Shown: positions 36,731 through 47,980 of the stretch, in pieces
Position numbering within the stretch: position 1 is the first letter of the stretch
Layout of the letters: each line of letters begins with the position of its first letter
Assembly: GCA_001414485.1 (NCBI GenBank)
Contig: LLEY01000033.1
Coordinates: 124,001-188,000 of the forward strand
DNA: 64,000 bases
Direction: 5' to 3'
Source of the DNA: Calycina herbarum
Taxonomy: Eukaryota; Ascomycota; Leotiomycetes; Helotiales; Pezizellaceae
The notes under the pieces: model-generated
Told to the model about the DNA's origin: nothing
Seen by the model: only the letters and a program-made list of their open reading frames with translations
The model's database searches: none
Translations under genes and position numbers: made by a program

Positions 36731-38880
36731 TGTTTTTTCTAGGTTTCTAAGTGTTTTCTAAGTATAGGTAATCTAACTATTTAATTAAATATTTAATCTT
36801 ATCTTTAATAATTTTATAGTTAAGAATCCTTTTAACTTTATATTTAGTATTTAGATTAACTAGTTAAATTTCTATAAATAAGGCTAGTAGTACTCCTAGT
36901 AGTACTAGTTCGAGTAAGGATATATAGAATACTAAATAGATGTTTATTATCTTTAGTAATACTAATTTATAATTTAAAGGTCTCTTAACTCGTTTAATTT
37001 TAAATAGTCTAAGTTTTTTATAGTCTAGTTTATTACTTAGTCTTTTTATATTAATATTCTTTTATACTAAGTAGACTTTATCTTTCTCTTTTAGTATTAG
37101 CTTCTAACTACGTTGTTTGTTATAGTAGTACGCGTTTCTTTTAGCTACGAACTATAAATCCTCTATAAGTTCCTTATATAAACTTTTAATTTTTAAGACT
37201 TAAATACGAGTAAGTTAGTTATTAATAGTTATAGACAGTAGTTCTCGATATACTAATAATTTATATCTAAAGTTAGTATAGAATAGTATAATAAGTGTTA
37301 TTTCTATTACTAAACTGTTATAGGTAAACTATATTAAGAGCAGTAGTTCTACCTAGTTATCTTACTAGTAGTTTATATAATAACAAAGGTATATTTTAAC
37401 TACTTAATTTATCTATTTATTTTCTCTATTTATTTAAGAGTAAAAAGCTATAAAGAGCTTTCTTTTCACACTTAATCGTTTTATAAAAGTAATTTAAAAT
37501 TTTAAGATAAAGAGCTTATCTCTATCTAAGAGTATTTCTTCAAGTAGTTTATATCTTAAGACTACTTCTCTAAAGAATACGAATACTAATTTCTTAGCTA
37601 TACTTAACTCTATATATACTACTAAAATTATATATTTTATAAGTTATTCTATAATAACTAGGATTATATTATACTTAACTCTTATTATTAGATCTTTAGA
37701 TTTTAGTAATTTAATAATAAAATCTATAAATATTAATTTCTAAGATATCTGTAGTATTAGAGTAGTATTTATCTGTTTATAAGAGATATAGTAGGAAGTC
37801 TTATATTCTACTATTATCTCCTTAACTACTGTAGATAACTAATTAATATAGTAGTATTGTCTTATTCTCTAGAGAGTTCTATAAATTCCTTAGTATCTAT
37901 AAGTAGACGTAGTATAGTATTCTTATATAAACTCTTTTATATATAAGCTAGGAACCTATAGTTTCTCTTTTATATACTAGTTATAACTCTTATATATATT
38001 CTAAATTTTATCTATCTAGATATTATTTATTACTACTATTTTATATATAGTAGGTGCTAAGTCTTTATTTTTAAGAGTTTTTAAGATTATAATCTTTTTA
38101 TACTTCTTATTTCTCTTATATCTAGGTTTTTAGCTAAGAGTATTAGCTTAAGTATTTAACGTTCTCTTTATATATCGAATAATAATATTAAATCCTTCTA
38201 ATATTTCTAACTATCTAGCTAATTATCTAGTTATAAGTTTCTTAGTTATTATAAACGTTTTAAGGTTCTTATAGTTAGATAGAATCGTAACTTAGTGTTT
38301 TACTAGTTATAAATAGATTCTCTAGTATTCTAAGGCTAATACTATAGTAAGTAATTCTTTATTAAAGATACTATAGTTTTATTATACTAGGTTAAATGTT
38401 TTAGAATAATATATAATAAGTATAAGTTTTTCTTTTATATTTAGTTATAGGTAAATCGTATCTACTAATATATCTAAGGCGTCTGTTTTAATTATACTTA
38501 GTTTTTCTATATCGAAGTTATATAGAATAGGTTTTTCTATAAACCTTGCTTTAATTCTTTAAAAAGCGTTCTTAGCTTGTTTATTCTAAATAAATTTAAT
38601 AGCTTTCTTAACTAGTACTATTATTAGTTTAGTAATCTTTATATAGTCTTATATAAATAGATAGTAGAAGTTTATAAATCTAAGAAAAGACTATATATCT
38701 TTTATATTCTCTAGTAACTTCTAGTTTAAGATATCTTAGATCTTTACTAGATCTATTTCTATTTTCTCTAGGCTAAATACTTATCTTAGAAAAAGTGTCT
38801 AAGTTACTTTAAACTTATATTTTAAGAGTTTTAACTAAGAGTTTACTTTTATAAGTTATTATAAAACTTCTTTAATATAT

Positions 38881-38946
38881 TCTTTATATTCTTCTTCTTT
38901 TTCTAAGAAGATTAAGATATTATCTAGGTAATAAATTACTATTACT
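38881..38946 (-). other. reverse transcriptase active-site remnant (inner element)
   Basis: The minus-strand translation gives VIVIYYLDNILIFLEKEEEY, matching the gypsy-type YLDDILIFS region with a second Asp turned to Asn and Ser to Leu, both explicable by C-to-T/G-to-A change. Confidence 0.85.
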
Positions 38947-41188
38947 CTTAGAAGATCTTCTAAAATGTTATTGTTTTATCTTTAATATATAGCTAGTATA
39001 TTATAGAGTCTAAATAGTATAACTATGTATTTATAAAGACCTGATAGTAAGGCGAATACTGTCTTCTATTCGTCTCTAACTTTTATTTATATAAGTCTAT
39101 AAGCGTTTTATTAATCTAGTTTCGTAAATTATACTACTTTGCCTAACTTATCTTATAAGTATTAGCTAGGTAGTAGTAGATAAGCGTTCTTAACTATAAT
39201 ATAATTTACTTCTTAGTAATTAATATATACTCTTCTATCTAGGTTATCTTTCTTCTTAATAATAAGTATATTTAAAGTAATTAGTAACTTAGATTTTCTA
39301 ATATATCTCTTCTTAATACCTTCTTTTATATAACTTTCTATTCTCTATAAGCTTTTCTAGTTATATAACTGAAGCTTCTACTTTAAGAGGTAATAACCCT
39401 CTTTTAATTTAATCTTATAATCCTATAAGTAATATTCTAGTAAGGCTTGTAAGTCTTTTAGGTTTTCGAACAAAGCCTTAAATTCTCTATACTATATAGG
39501 TATTTCTTTATTAGCTATTCTACTAACCTATAGAGGACCCTAGGCTAGGTGTCCTAGCGTCTTAGAAGAGGTAGCGCTAACCTTGTTCTAGCCTTATAGT
39601 TATAATTACAAACCTATATAATTATATTAACTAAAGGTTATTTTCTAAGCTTTCTAGTTAATATCTAGATTATATTCTTAAATCTATAGTATACTAAGTA
39701 TTGCTTTCTTACTCTCTATTTTAATAATATCGAATTATATATCTAAGTAGTATTCTTCGATAGTAATCTTTATTAGAATAGTTTACTAATTAATAATTCC
39801 GTTCTAGTATATAACGTCTATTCTGTCAACTACTCCTAAGTAGTAAGGCCTTATACCTTTAATTAGGACGTTTAGCTTCTTCTAAGCTACTAGGGAAAGG
39901 AAATTACCTATTACTCTAGAATTAATTAAGACTCGAAGTTCCTTTCCTCTTATCTTCGTTATTACTATAAGTTAATTTTCTCTGGATATAGCGTTTAACT
40001 CTCTTATAGTAGTATAATTTTCTAGTTTAATATAATAAACCTTGAATCTTCTCTTACTATTATCTTCTTTCTAAGAGCTTAAGAAGAATGTTACTTTTTT
40101 ATTATTAGAAAAAGCTACTTTATATACTAGACTATCTTCTATAGTTTCTTTAGGTTCTAGAAGTATTTCTATAAAACGTTTTTTTATAGACTAGTCTAAT
40201 AATACTCGTAGTTTATACCGAACCTATTTAATAGTTGCTCTATATAAGGTTTTAGTAGTCTACTACTTACCTTTTATAGGTTAGTAGAATTCCTAGATTA
40301 GGTTAGCTTAGAGGTCTACCTTAGTAACTCTAAACATTCGCTAGTCCTCTAATCCTTTAAATACTATTATAACTCCTTTTTTAACTTTTAATATCTAATA
40401 TTTCTCGTTAATTTCTAACCTATAGTCTTAACTAGAGAGGTAGGTAGTTATATCCGACTTTAGATATCTATTATATTTATTAAATCTCTCTAGGTAATAC
40501 TACTACTATTTAGTAGTATTATTCTTCAAATTAGTAACCTTCTATAGATCTCTCTCTTCTAGGTAGTTATTTAGTATTATCTGTTCTAGTCCTAGCTTCT
40601 TAAACTTAATAGTTTCTTTACTATTAATAGAGCTAACTATAGTTACTCGATCTTAATTATTCCTTACTATCTTATAAGTAGTTAAGATAGTAGGATTGAT
40701 TTCTTAAGTAGAATATAAGCTCTAGAAATCAGGTTTTTATCCTTCTATATATACCTATCTATTTCCTCTCTTAAAGGTTCTAATAAATACCTATGTTTCT
40801 CCTTCTTTAGGTTTATATATTCTAGGATTTACCTCTAATAAGTTAGATTCTAACTCTAATAACTCTAATAAACTTGTTAATAGTAGTAATTTATATTATA
40901 TCTAAAGAAGTAATTCGTAATCTATTTCCGACTATATATCGTAATATTCTTTAAGTAATAGATCTCTATTATTATTAGTGTCTTATACCTTACTAACTTA
41001 TAACTTAATTCCTTTGTTTAGCTATAAGTATATAGTACCTGCTATTATATCTATAGCGTCTGTTTCGATTTATATACTATATTCTCTAGCTTCGAGTTCC
41101 TTATCTATAAGTTTAATTTTATTAAGTAATACTACTTTCTTATAAACTATAGCGTTGATTCGTCTCTTCCTATTAGAGTCTTTCTTCT

Positions 41189-41238
41189 TACTATACTTAT
41201 TTACTCTATAGCTAAGAAAGCTATAGTTATAATACAAG
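41189..41238 (-). other. gag zinc-knuckle remnant (inner element)
   Basis: The minus strand reads YYNYSFLSYRVNKY, i.e. the C-x2-C-x4-H-x4-C pattern with the Cys and His codons all changed to Tyr (TGT or CAT to TAT), followed by a Lys-rich stretch. It places gag at the right-hand end, as the orientation requires. Confidence 0.7.
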
Positions 41239-42149
41239 TTTTACTTACGTCGACGATTTCGCTTCTTCTAGGAAAGTCCTTCTTTCTTTTAAAAGGTTTT
41301 CTTCTATATAGTATTTACCTCCTTACTATATTTATTAGTATAAGAGTACTTCTACTTTCCTAACTCTTAACTCTTTTCTCTATATCTAGGGTTACTCTTT
41401 CTAAATTCGTATAAGCAGTTATCTAACTAGATAACCTTCTTAATTATACCTATAATAGTTAAGAACTATATATTCTACTTAGCTATCTTCTTATAGATAT
41501 ATACTTTTAATCCTCTATAGAAGAGTTCTATAAGAGTAATAGTATTTTATCCCGATTTCGTTCTATAGTATTAAAACTTATTAACGTAATCTATTATAGA
41601 TCCGGTTTAGTATAACTCTAAAAGCTTATATACAGCTGTTCAGATTACGTTAAAGTCTTTGAAGACTTTTCTAATAGTTGTCTTAAATCCTCTCTAAGAT
41701 TTAAATATAATCTTAGTTAATTTTATCTTTCTATCTTTATTCTTATTCTTAAAGAAGTCCTCTAAATATAGCTAAGCCTATTCTAACACTAATCCTCTAA
41801 GGTAAAGATAGCGAAGATAGTTTATAAATTATAATTACCTTCGAATTTATTAGAATTAAAGTTAAAGTAGATGTCTATTTAAAGAAGGAATAAGTCTAGT
41901 TCCTTTCGCTTCTTATAATACGTATCTAGTATCTTAACTTTAATAGACTTAAGTACTTTAACCTTATAGAGCTTAGAGGCGTCTAGTATACTAATATTAT
42001 CGTTGTTCCTAGTTAACTATATACTAGTAGGTGTTCTTCTAGTTATACTTCTAGATATTTCTACAACGTTAGTTCGACTAGTATTCAGGCTAGCTACGGT
42101 AGAGGTTGCTAGAGCTATAGCGACTGAACTTCTAAGTAGATACTTAAAG

Positions 42150-42589
42150 TATAACGAAACTTAAACGAACTAAACAAAGATAACTAAGTCTTAAAGGTTA
42201 GTATACTAGTAAGAAGTATAGATACGCCGAGTTGTTTACTTAGAAGTGAACTTGTTACTTATATTAAAGATATTAAATAAGATAATAAGATTAATAACTA
42301 AAGTTAAGTACGAAGCTCCTATCTAATAGCAGACGTGCCAGTCTTATATAGAACTATAGTCTCCTGTTCTAATTACTCTAGTCGCTCGCTCTAATCGCTT
42401 TAGTCGACAGGCGACTCAAGCGACTCAGGCGACTAGGTCACGTGATGCTTCTTACTAAAAAGAAATCCATAGATCGCTTAGCTAGTCTAAGGATCCCTCT
42501 TTCTGTTTATAAGAGTTTCTAATAGTACTTAACCTATTAGAGCGCTGCCTAGTCTTTACTTATTATATACTTACACGTGATTCGTAATA
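42150..42589 (-). repeat. inner element LTR, right copy (5' LTR)
   Basis: 440 bp, same length as the left copy; begins TATAACGAAACTT and ends TTCGTAATA. The GCGACTCAAGCGACTCAGG patch is better preserved here, including CACGTGATG at ~42,438. Confidence 0.92.
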
Positions 42590-43341
42590 TAACGCTAGCT
42601 TTAAGACAGTATCGAATAAATTAATATAGGTTCCTCTATAGTATTCTAGCAGAGGTCGCGGTTCTCTATATTCTTCTAAGCCTAGAGGTCTAGCGAGGAG
42701 ATAGTTATCGACTCTCTAGTAATAGATACTAAGTAATCAAATCGACGAACTAGAGGAAGAGATTCTAGCTACTTAATCTTATAGCTACGGACTACTAACT
42801 TTACGTTTACATCTATAAGCTATTAATAGCCGATAATAATATCGTATCTACTGATATTAATAATTAAGAAGAGTGTATTAGTAAACTGTCGTCTATCGAT
42901 ACTTAACGTTAAGCGAATAACACGAGTAATCACTAGTTCTTTATATCTATTAAACTCTATAATTAATATTATATATAATAGCTTTTCTATAGCCTATTTA
43001 TAATATTAACTTAACTAGTTAGCTAAAGCTATGTTAATAAATAGCTATCTATTTACTCTAGTATTAATAAGTCTAGTAGTATTAAAAGTATATCTATTCT
43101 TAATTAAAGTATATATAGTTATAAAAGCCTTTCTGTCTATTATATAACTTAGATTAAGAGGTTAAGATCTAAGTTTATTTTACTCTAAAGAGAAGACTTA
43201 CTTCAGAGCTGTTCTTTTCCTAAGTTCTTATAAACGAGTTCCTCGTCAGCTGATTCTTCTCTAGACGCTTATAGTCTGTAGAAGTCCGTAAGCGAGTTTT
43301 CAGCGTCTTCTAATAGCTTAATAGCTATAGAGGGTTTTCGA

Positions 43342-43391
43342 GAAAGAGGGTATTTACTAGCGTAGTGCCTAGGTTTATTATAATTATAATA
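43342..43391 (-). other. gag zinc-knuckle remnant (outer element)
   Basis: The minus-strand translation YYNYNKPRHYASKYP keeps the spacing of C-x2-C-x4-H-x4-C, with the three Cys changed to Tyr and the His retained. It marks the outer element's gag. Confidence 0.75.
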
Positions 43392-44697
43392 GATAACGTC
43401 TACTATATCCTAGATAGGAGTTATACTCTTACGAGTAGGCAAAGGAGTCTTACGGTCTGTAACTAGAGAGTAATAGACTAGGCTTTAGGTTAGCGGATAA
43501 CTAATAATAGTACGTAGAGCTGGAAGTTAGTAAGTTAATCCGTAGCTGGTAGAGAAACCTCTTATAGATAGGCGGCGGTTATAGCGAGCTATAAGGCGTT
43601 CCTTAATAGTTACTCCGTCTTAATAGATAGAGTAATAGCGGTTATATAACTAGTTAAAGGTTACTAGAGTAATTTAGACTAGCGAGATACTTACTTAGAG
43701 AGCTAGTATAAGCTTTTAGTATAAATCTTCAGACTACTTACTTAATAAGATATAAGCCTTAGTTGTAAAGCTTAAGAAGGTTGCTTTAAACATAGTAAAA
43801 GTCTCGTCCTCTTATATTAAGAGTTTATAGAAGACCTTACAAGCCTTTATAGCTCCGTTACTATCTACGAACAAGGTATCTAGATATATAAGTATATCTA
43901 TAACGTCTATAAATAAGGTAGAAGAACCGAAATCTATCTATAGTTCTAGGTACTCTTATACTATACTAGAAGTAGCTATAAAGACGAAGGCAAGTTTATC
44001 TTATTCGTCTTCGAAGAGGTTCTTTCTTATTTTACTAGCTAGGATAATCCGCCAGGCCTTATATAATAGAGAGATACTATTCTTAAGTTTCTCGTTATCT
44101 TAGAACTTACGAGTAGAATTATTAGAACTAAATCGGGAACGGGAGGAGTTAGTAGTAGCCTCTTAAAGGGCTTATATATACTCGTAGCTTAGGAGAGGGT
44201 TGTTAAGATAGTTTATAAGCAACGGGGTTTAGTAGAGTTACGTATATAAAGAGAGGATTTTAGCCTATAAACGAACGTTTTCGTTCGTAGAAGGCTCGCT
44301 TATCGCAGAGGAGGTAGGCGAGAGAGAGGCGACTCTAGAGGTATTATCCGGTTATTAAGGCTCGGTTTAAGATAAGCTAGTAGGTGTCTTCTCTTTTCTA
44401 CTACGACTACTTTAAGTGTTAGCTATTATATTATCGGAAAAGAAGGAGGAGAAGGTAGAGAGAGGTTATAAAAAAGGTTATATAGGCTGTTATAGGCGTG
44501 TCTTTCGAGGAGATAAGTCGTTATAGATATAGAGATGCTCGAGGGATCCGTTTATAAGAAGAGGGGCTATTATAAGCAGAGGAGAAGAGTTATAATTATA
44601 CTATTATAAGTATAAGATCTTCTAGCTATTATAAGCATAGAATCCGGTCGATATTATAATCCTTTATAGAGAGTAAAAAGGGTTAAGCTTTAAATAA

Positions 44698-44929
44698 TAT
44701 CACGATCTATATCTAAAGGTAAAAGTATAAGAGTATATATATATATATTTAAGAATTTAAAGCTACAGTTCTAAGAACGAGGGAATATAGAATATATACT
44801 CTACGAAAAAGAGGTATTCCTACTAACTATAAAGAGCCTTTAATCTTATTATAAATCCGTCTAAGCGTTGCAGCTCTGACGGTCACGTGTAGGACCGAGA
44901 ATCACGTGCTACGGACCAGCGCCGTAATA
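44698..44929 (-). repeat. outer element LTR, right copy (5' LTR)
   Basis: 232 bp, beginning TATCACGATCT where the left copy has TGTCACGATCC and ending GCCGTAATA. It shows many more T and A at sites that are C and G in the left copy. Confidence 0.9.
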
Positions 44930-45130
44930 ATAAGAATATATATTTATTATTATACAATTAATAACTAGTTTATTAAGACTATAATTAAAGAAGTTACGTA
45001 GTAAATAAAGTACTTAGAAGCTCTCGCTTAAGCGCCCGACGTCCTAGAACGCTACTACGACACCACTCCGAGCTTGCGGGCCGGTCTCCGATACCCTCGG
45101 CTCGGTCACGTGTATATATTATTATTCACT

Positions 45131-45172
45131 TATTAATCTGATTAATATGATTAGATTAGATTAGATTTTGAT
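45131..45172 (+). repeat. 42-bp direct repeat, right flank of the TE island
   Basis: Partner of 31,700-31,741 (39 of 42 identical). It suggests that an older repeat flanked or contained the site where the outer retrotransposon landed. Confidence 0.7.
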
Positions 45173-45190
45173 CAACACTTAAAAACCCTT

Positions 45191-45228
45191 GATTAGATTA
45201 GATTAATAGCTATTAATCTAATCTAATC
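45191..45228. repeat. 38-bp perfect palindrome
   Basis: The left arm GATTAGATTAGATTAATAG (45,191-45,209) is exactly complementary to the right arm CTATTAATCTAATCTAATC (45,210-45,228) with no spacer. It could be the tip of a foldback element or an inverted junction of the GATTA-type repeat. Confidence 0.85.
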
Positions 45229-45552
45229 TAATTATTTCCTATATTACACGTTACTACTTTATAGTATTAAGTTATTATAAGTCTAGTAAGTTAAGCTATT
45301 AAATCCTACTATTTAAGAGTATTTATTTTAGTTAAATTTATTAAATAAAGTCTTAAATATTTTGAAAGTATAGAGTATAAGATACTAATCTAAATAATAT
45401 TAATAGCTTATAAGGATGTCTTAAATGTATCTCAAGAGGTAAGTACTAAACAATCAACTAAATTTTCAATATACTAATTAGTTTAACAGAATAGAAGGGA
45501 GAGTATACTAACCTTGAGATTAAGTTCTCTTATTATAACAAGAATTTATTAG

Positions 45553-45890
45553 CAAGGACGGTCTTCGACAAAGCGGCATTCGGTGATCCACAAGCACCAA
45601 CTCCTTTATTAGACAAATTTTCGGGTGGACGTTCCAAAGGACGACGAGCTGGAAAGGGTGTCAGAAAGAAGGAGACACATCAGAGTCTTGAAAAGAGAAA
45701 ACAGCTCGGTAATAGAGAAAAGGGCACGGAACCATGCGGTGATAAACGATTGAGATTGGTAGCACCACCGGAAAACGGGCTACGATTTCCCACAATTGTT
45801 CCCGAAGAGGTAAAACATTCCGGAGCTCAAGCAGTCATCAACTGGATGGAGGAGAATATGACACTGCGAGGGATGGGCGAGAGCATGTAA
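45553..45890 (+). pseudogene. headless 3' exon of an unknown gene at the TE island edge
   Basis: One frame stays open for about 111 codons to TAA at 45,888-45,890 and looks like a genuine protein end: TVFDKAAFGDPQAPTPLLDK, a basic patch (RSKGRRAGKGVRKKE) and EVKHSGAQAVINWMEEN. A usable acceptor (TTATTAG) precedes it and a GTAAGT donor lies at ~45,440, but upstream sequence is AT-rich and full of stops. It has no ATG of its own until near the end. I read it as the surviving last exon of a gene whose 5' part was lost to transposon insertion and RIP. Basic, possibly nuclear; family not recognised. Confidence 0.55.
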
Positions 45891-46171
45891 TCACCATTGA
45901 TGAGCCCTAGAACTTCAGACTGGCTTTTCGGTAGAGTGTCATACATCTGGTGCTTGTAATAAAAGGGAAAAGCAGAGTCAAACCAGAAGTCTCGCGAAGA
46001 AATCGAGGTTAGTGAATTTCTTCTAGAATAGAAAGAATCCAATACTCATTTGAACAATCCGACGGAATCAGTCTTCATTTATTCTAAAGCCTATCAGAGA
46101 CTCTTCCCATCCGCAACTAAAAAGGTATCTTGGCTAGAATCAATCTACCTCAAGCCTCAAGTTTCATAAAA

Positions 46172-47980
46172 TTACAACATGCTCTTTGGCATATTCTTCA
46201 TAGCCTGTCTCACACCCAAATCCCCCAAGATCTCCTCAGCCCCACCGAGAATAGCATCAAACTTGTAAGTTCGATGGAACATCTCAATTGTAGATCCCAT
46301 ACCCGTTCTCGTTAGAGCTCTTCCACCGAAAATCTGTACTGATTCATCGGCGATCTCATGGGCAGAGCGAGTGGCAAACATCTTGAGTAAGCCGATAGGA
46401 CCAGCGAGATGTGTAGCTTGTTGAGAGTAGGGCATTAGTGTCATTTGGTAAGTGATGTTTTCTAGCCAGGCTTGGTTTGCTTCGCAGTGAGCGATCATTT
46501 TTGCGAGTCTTGAAAATGGTTAATTTGGTGAGAGAAGATGGGGTCAGAGGAACTCACTTTTGTCGAATTGTTGGTTGCTCAATGAGTCTCTTGCCAAAAA
46601 CCATTCTTTGGTTGCTCCATTTGAGACTTTCTTCTGTGACGAGACGGCTCATTCGAATAACCCCTGCTGCCATCATCCATCTTTCGTGGTTAAAATTGGA
46701 GAGGATGACTTGCATTCCCTTGTTCTCCTTTCCGAGCAGATTCTCAACGGGTACTTTTACACTATTTCAAGTTAGTCACTGTTTTTTGTAACGGGCTGTG
46801 GAGTTTCATACTTATCGAATGTGACGAATGCTGTGCCGGCAGTAGGAGAGTATGATGTTTTGATAGCACTCGTCTCAACCCCTTCTTGTCTCTTAATCAG
46901 AACCACTGAAAGCCCCTTATCTGTGCGAACACCAGTAACAAAGTAATCGCAGAATACACCATTGGTGATCCATTTTTTCGTTCCGTTAACAATGTAGTAT
47001 TTACCATCAGCAGTTTTCTCTGCAGTAGTTCTAATTCCAGCAACATCTGAGCCAGCGAAGGCCTCAGTAATAGCCAAGCAAATCTTCTTCTCTCCAGCAA
47101 AGACTTCTTTTGCAATTCTGTTTTTCCATTCCTCGTCATTTGCCCATTGAAGGACCGCGGTGAGAGAAATTGTCATTCTGGGGATTTATTAGCAGAATCC
47201 ACCGAGAAAGGCTGTCCGACATACCCCGCCAAATTGCCGTCTTGAAATCCTCGAGCATTTGCTCTGAGCAATTCTTGACCAACAACCAAATCATGGAAAT
47301 AATCAAACTCTTCACCTTTAACCACACCGCCCATTAATTCAATCCCATGCAAATGCTTTCCCGGACCCAAGCGCATTTGCATAACTCCATTCTTGGACAT
47401 CTTGTCAATCAACTCTTGTGGAATCATAGTACCCTCCTTTTCGCATTCCTGCGCAACAGGATAAACCTCCTCATCAACAAATTTTCTCATTGCCTTTTGT
47501 AGCTTTCGATGACTATCTTTATAATATGGGCTTTTGAATTGTGGAGTGAGCCATGTTGGTTCGCCGTAAGGAACTCGGCTTAGGTCGCCCGCATTATGTG
47601 GGATGACTTTGGAGGTTTCGCCTTCGATTGTGCCAATGCATAGACTCGAGTATTTTTGTAGGACTTCTTGTCGGTGGAGGTTATAGAAGGCTTCAGTAGC
47701 ATCTGTTCCCGCAACTTGCTTTAGGACAAACTCCCCTCCAGGATGCGCATCGACGAAATCGGTAACATCATAGACTTTGCTGTCGATAACGAACCACTGA
47801 ATTGTCCAAAATGTTAGCAAAGTCTCTTCCTCAGAAGTGAGTACGTTTCGCAGATAGTCCAAGAGCTTTTTCCAGCTTCAAAGTGCTGTTGGGGCTCCTA
47901 CACAATGGAGAGTTGCTTACAAGAGAATCCCCGGTGTTGTTCTTGGCGACCTCCTCCCTCGTAATTACTTTGTGAGGCAT
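46172..47980 (-). CDS. cytochrome b5 - acyl-CoA dehydrogenase fusion protein
   Basis: Five minus-strand exons, 47921-47980, 47225-47796, 46812-47177, 46558-46761 and 46172-46508, give 512 aa. Residues ~5-80 are a cytochrome b5 domain with heme-ligand histidines at 38 (DAHPGGE) and 61 (YNLHRQE). The rest is an acyl-CoA dehydrogenase, with ITEAFAGSDVAG and WITNG flavin/substrate elements and FNHERW. The usual C-terminal catalytic Glu site reads GGAEEIL instead of YEGT, so Glu359 of NHERW probably serves as base, as in isovaleryl-CoA dehydrogenase. The attached heme domain suggests electrons may leave the flavin through b5. The C-terminal SML is at best a weak peroxisomal signal. Such fusions are known in fungi; acyl substrate and compartment are uncertain. 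Confidence 0.9.

Larger units (their letters stand above)
35562..42589 (-). mobile_element. inner Ty3/gypsy-like LTR retrotransposon, RIP-degraded, nested in the outer one
   Basis: Two 440-bp direct repeats (35,562-36,001 and 42,150-42,589) are flanked by an identical 5-bp duplication, TAACG (35,557-35,561 and 42,590-42,594). The LTR ends read TATAACGAA ... TTCGTAATA, an inverted pair derived from TGTTACGAA ... TTCGTAACA. On the minus strand AAGAAGGGGATA beside the left LTR is a good polypurine tract, so transcription ran leftward. Minus-strand coding remnants: gag zinc knuckle at ~41,189-41,238, and reverse transcriptase at ~38,881-38,946 (YYLDNILIF). Differences between LTRs are nearly all transitions. 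All frames are destroyed. Confidence 0.93.
31859..44929 (-). mobile_element. outer Ty3/gypsy-like LTR retrotransposon, RIP-degraded, with a second element nested inside
   Basis: Two 232-bp direct repeats (31,859-32,090 and 44,698-44,929) bound the element and are flanked by the same 5 bp, ATAAG (31,854-31,858 and 44,930-44,934). The right copy differs from the left mostly by C-to-T and G-to-A changes. On the minus strand a purine tract (AAAAGGGGGGGTAA) abuts the left LTR, so the left LTR is the 3' one and the element is transcribed leftward. Coding traces agree: a gag zinc-knuckle remnant at ~43,342-43,391 with its Cys codons turned to Tyr, and the reverse-transcriptase catalytic motif at ~34,561-34,618 reading YLNNILIYS, as expected if YLDDILIYS were hit by G-to-A. 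Removing the nested element leaves about 6.0 kb. No frame is intact; the element is dead. Confidence 0.92.
44935..45552. other. AT-rich flank of the TE island
   Basis: No gene. It holds a short GC-rich islet (about 45,020-45,112), the right copy of the 42-bp flank repeat (45,131-45,172), a 38-bp perfect palindrome (45,191-45,228), and then AT-rich sequence running up to the orphan exon. Confidence 0.6.

Noticed and set aside
30800..45500. Centromere as explanation for the AT-rich gap
   Set aside because: LTR pairs, target duplications and RIP-type codon changes explain the core of the region as nested retrotransposons; no centromere-specific evidence can be seen in sequence alone.
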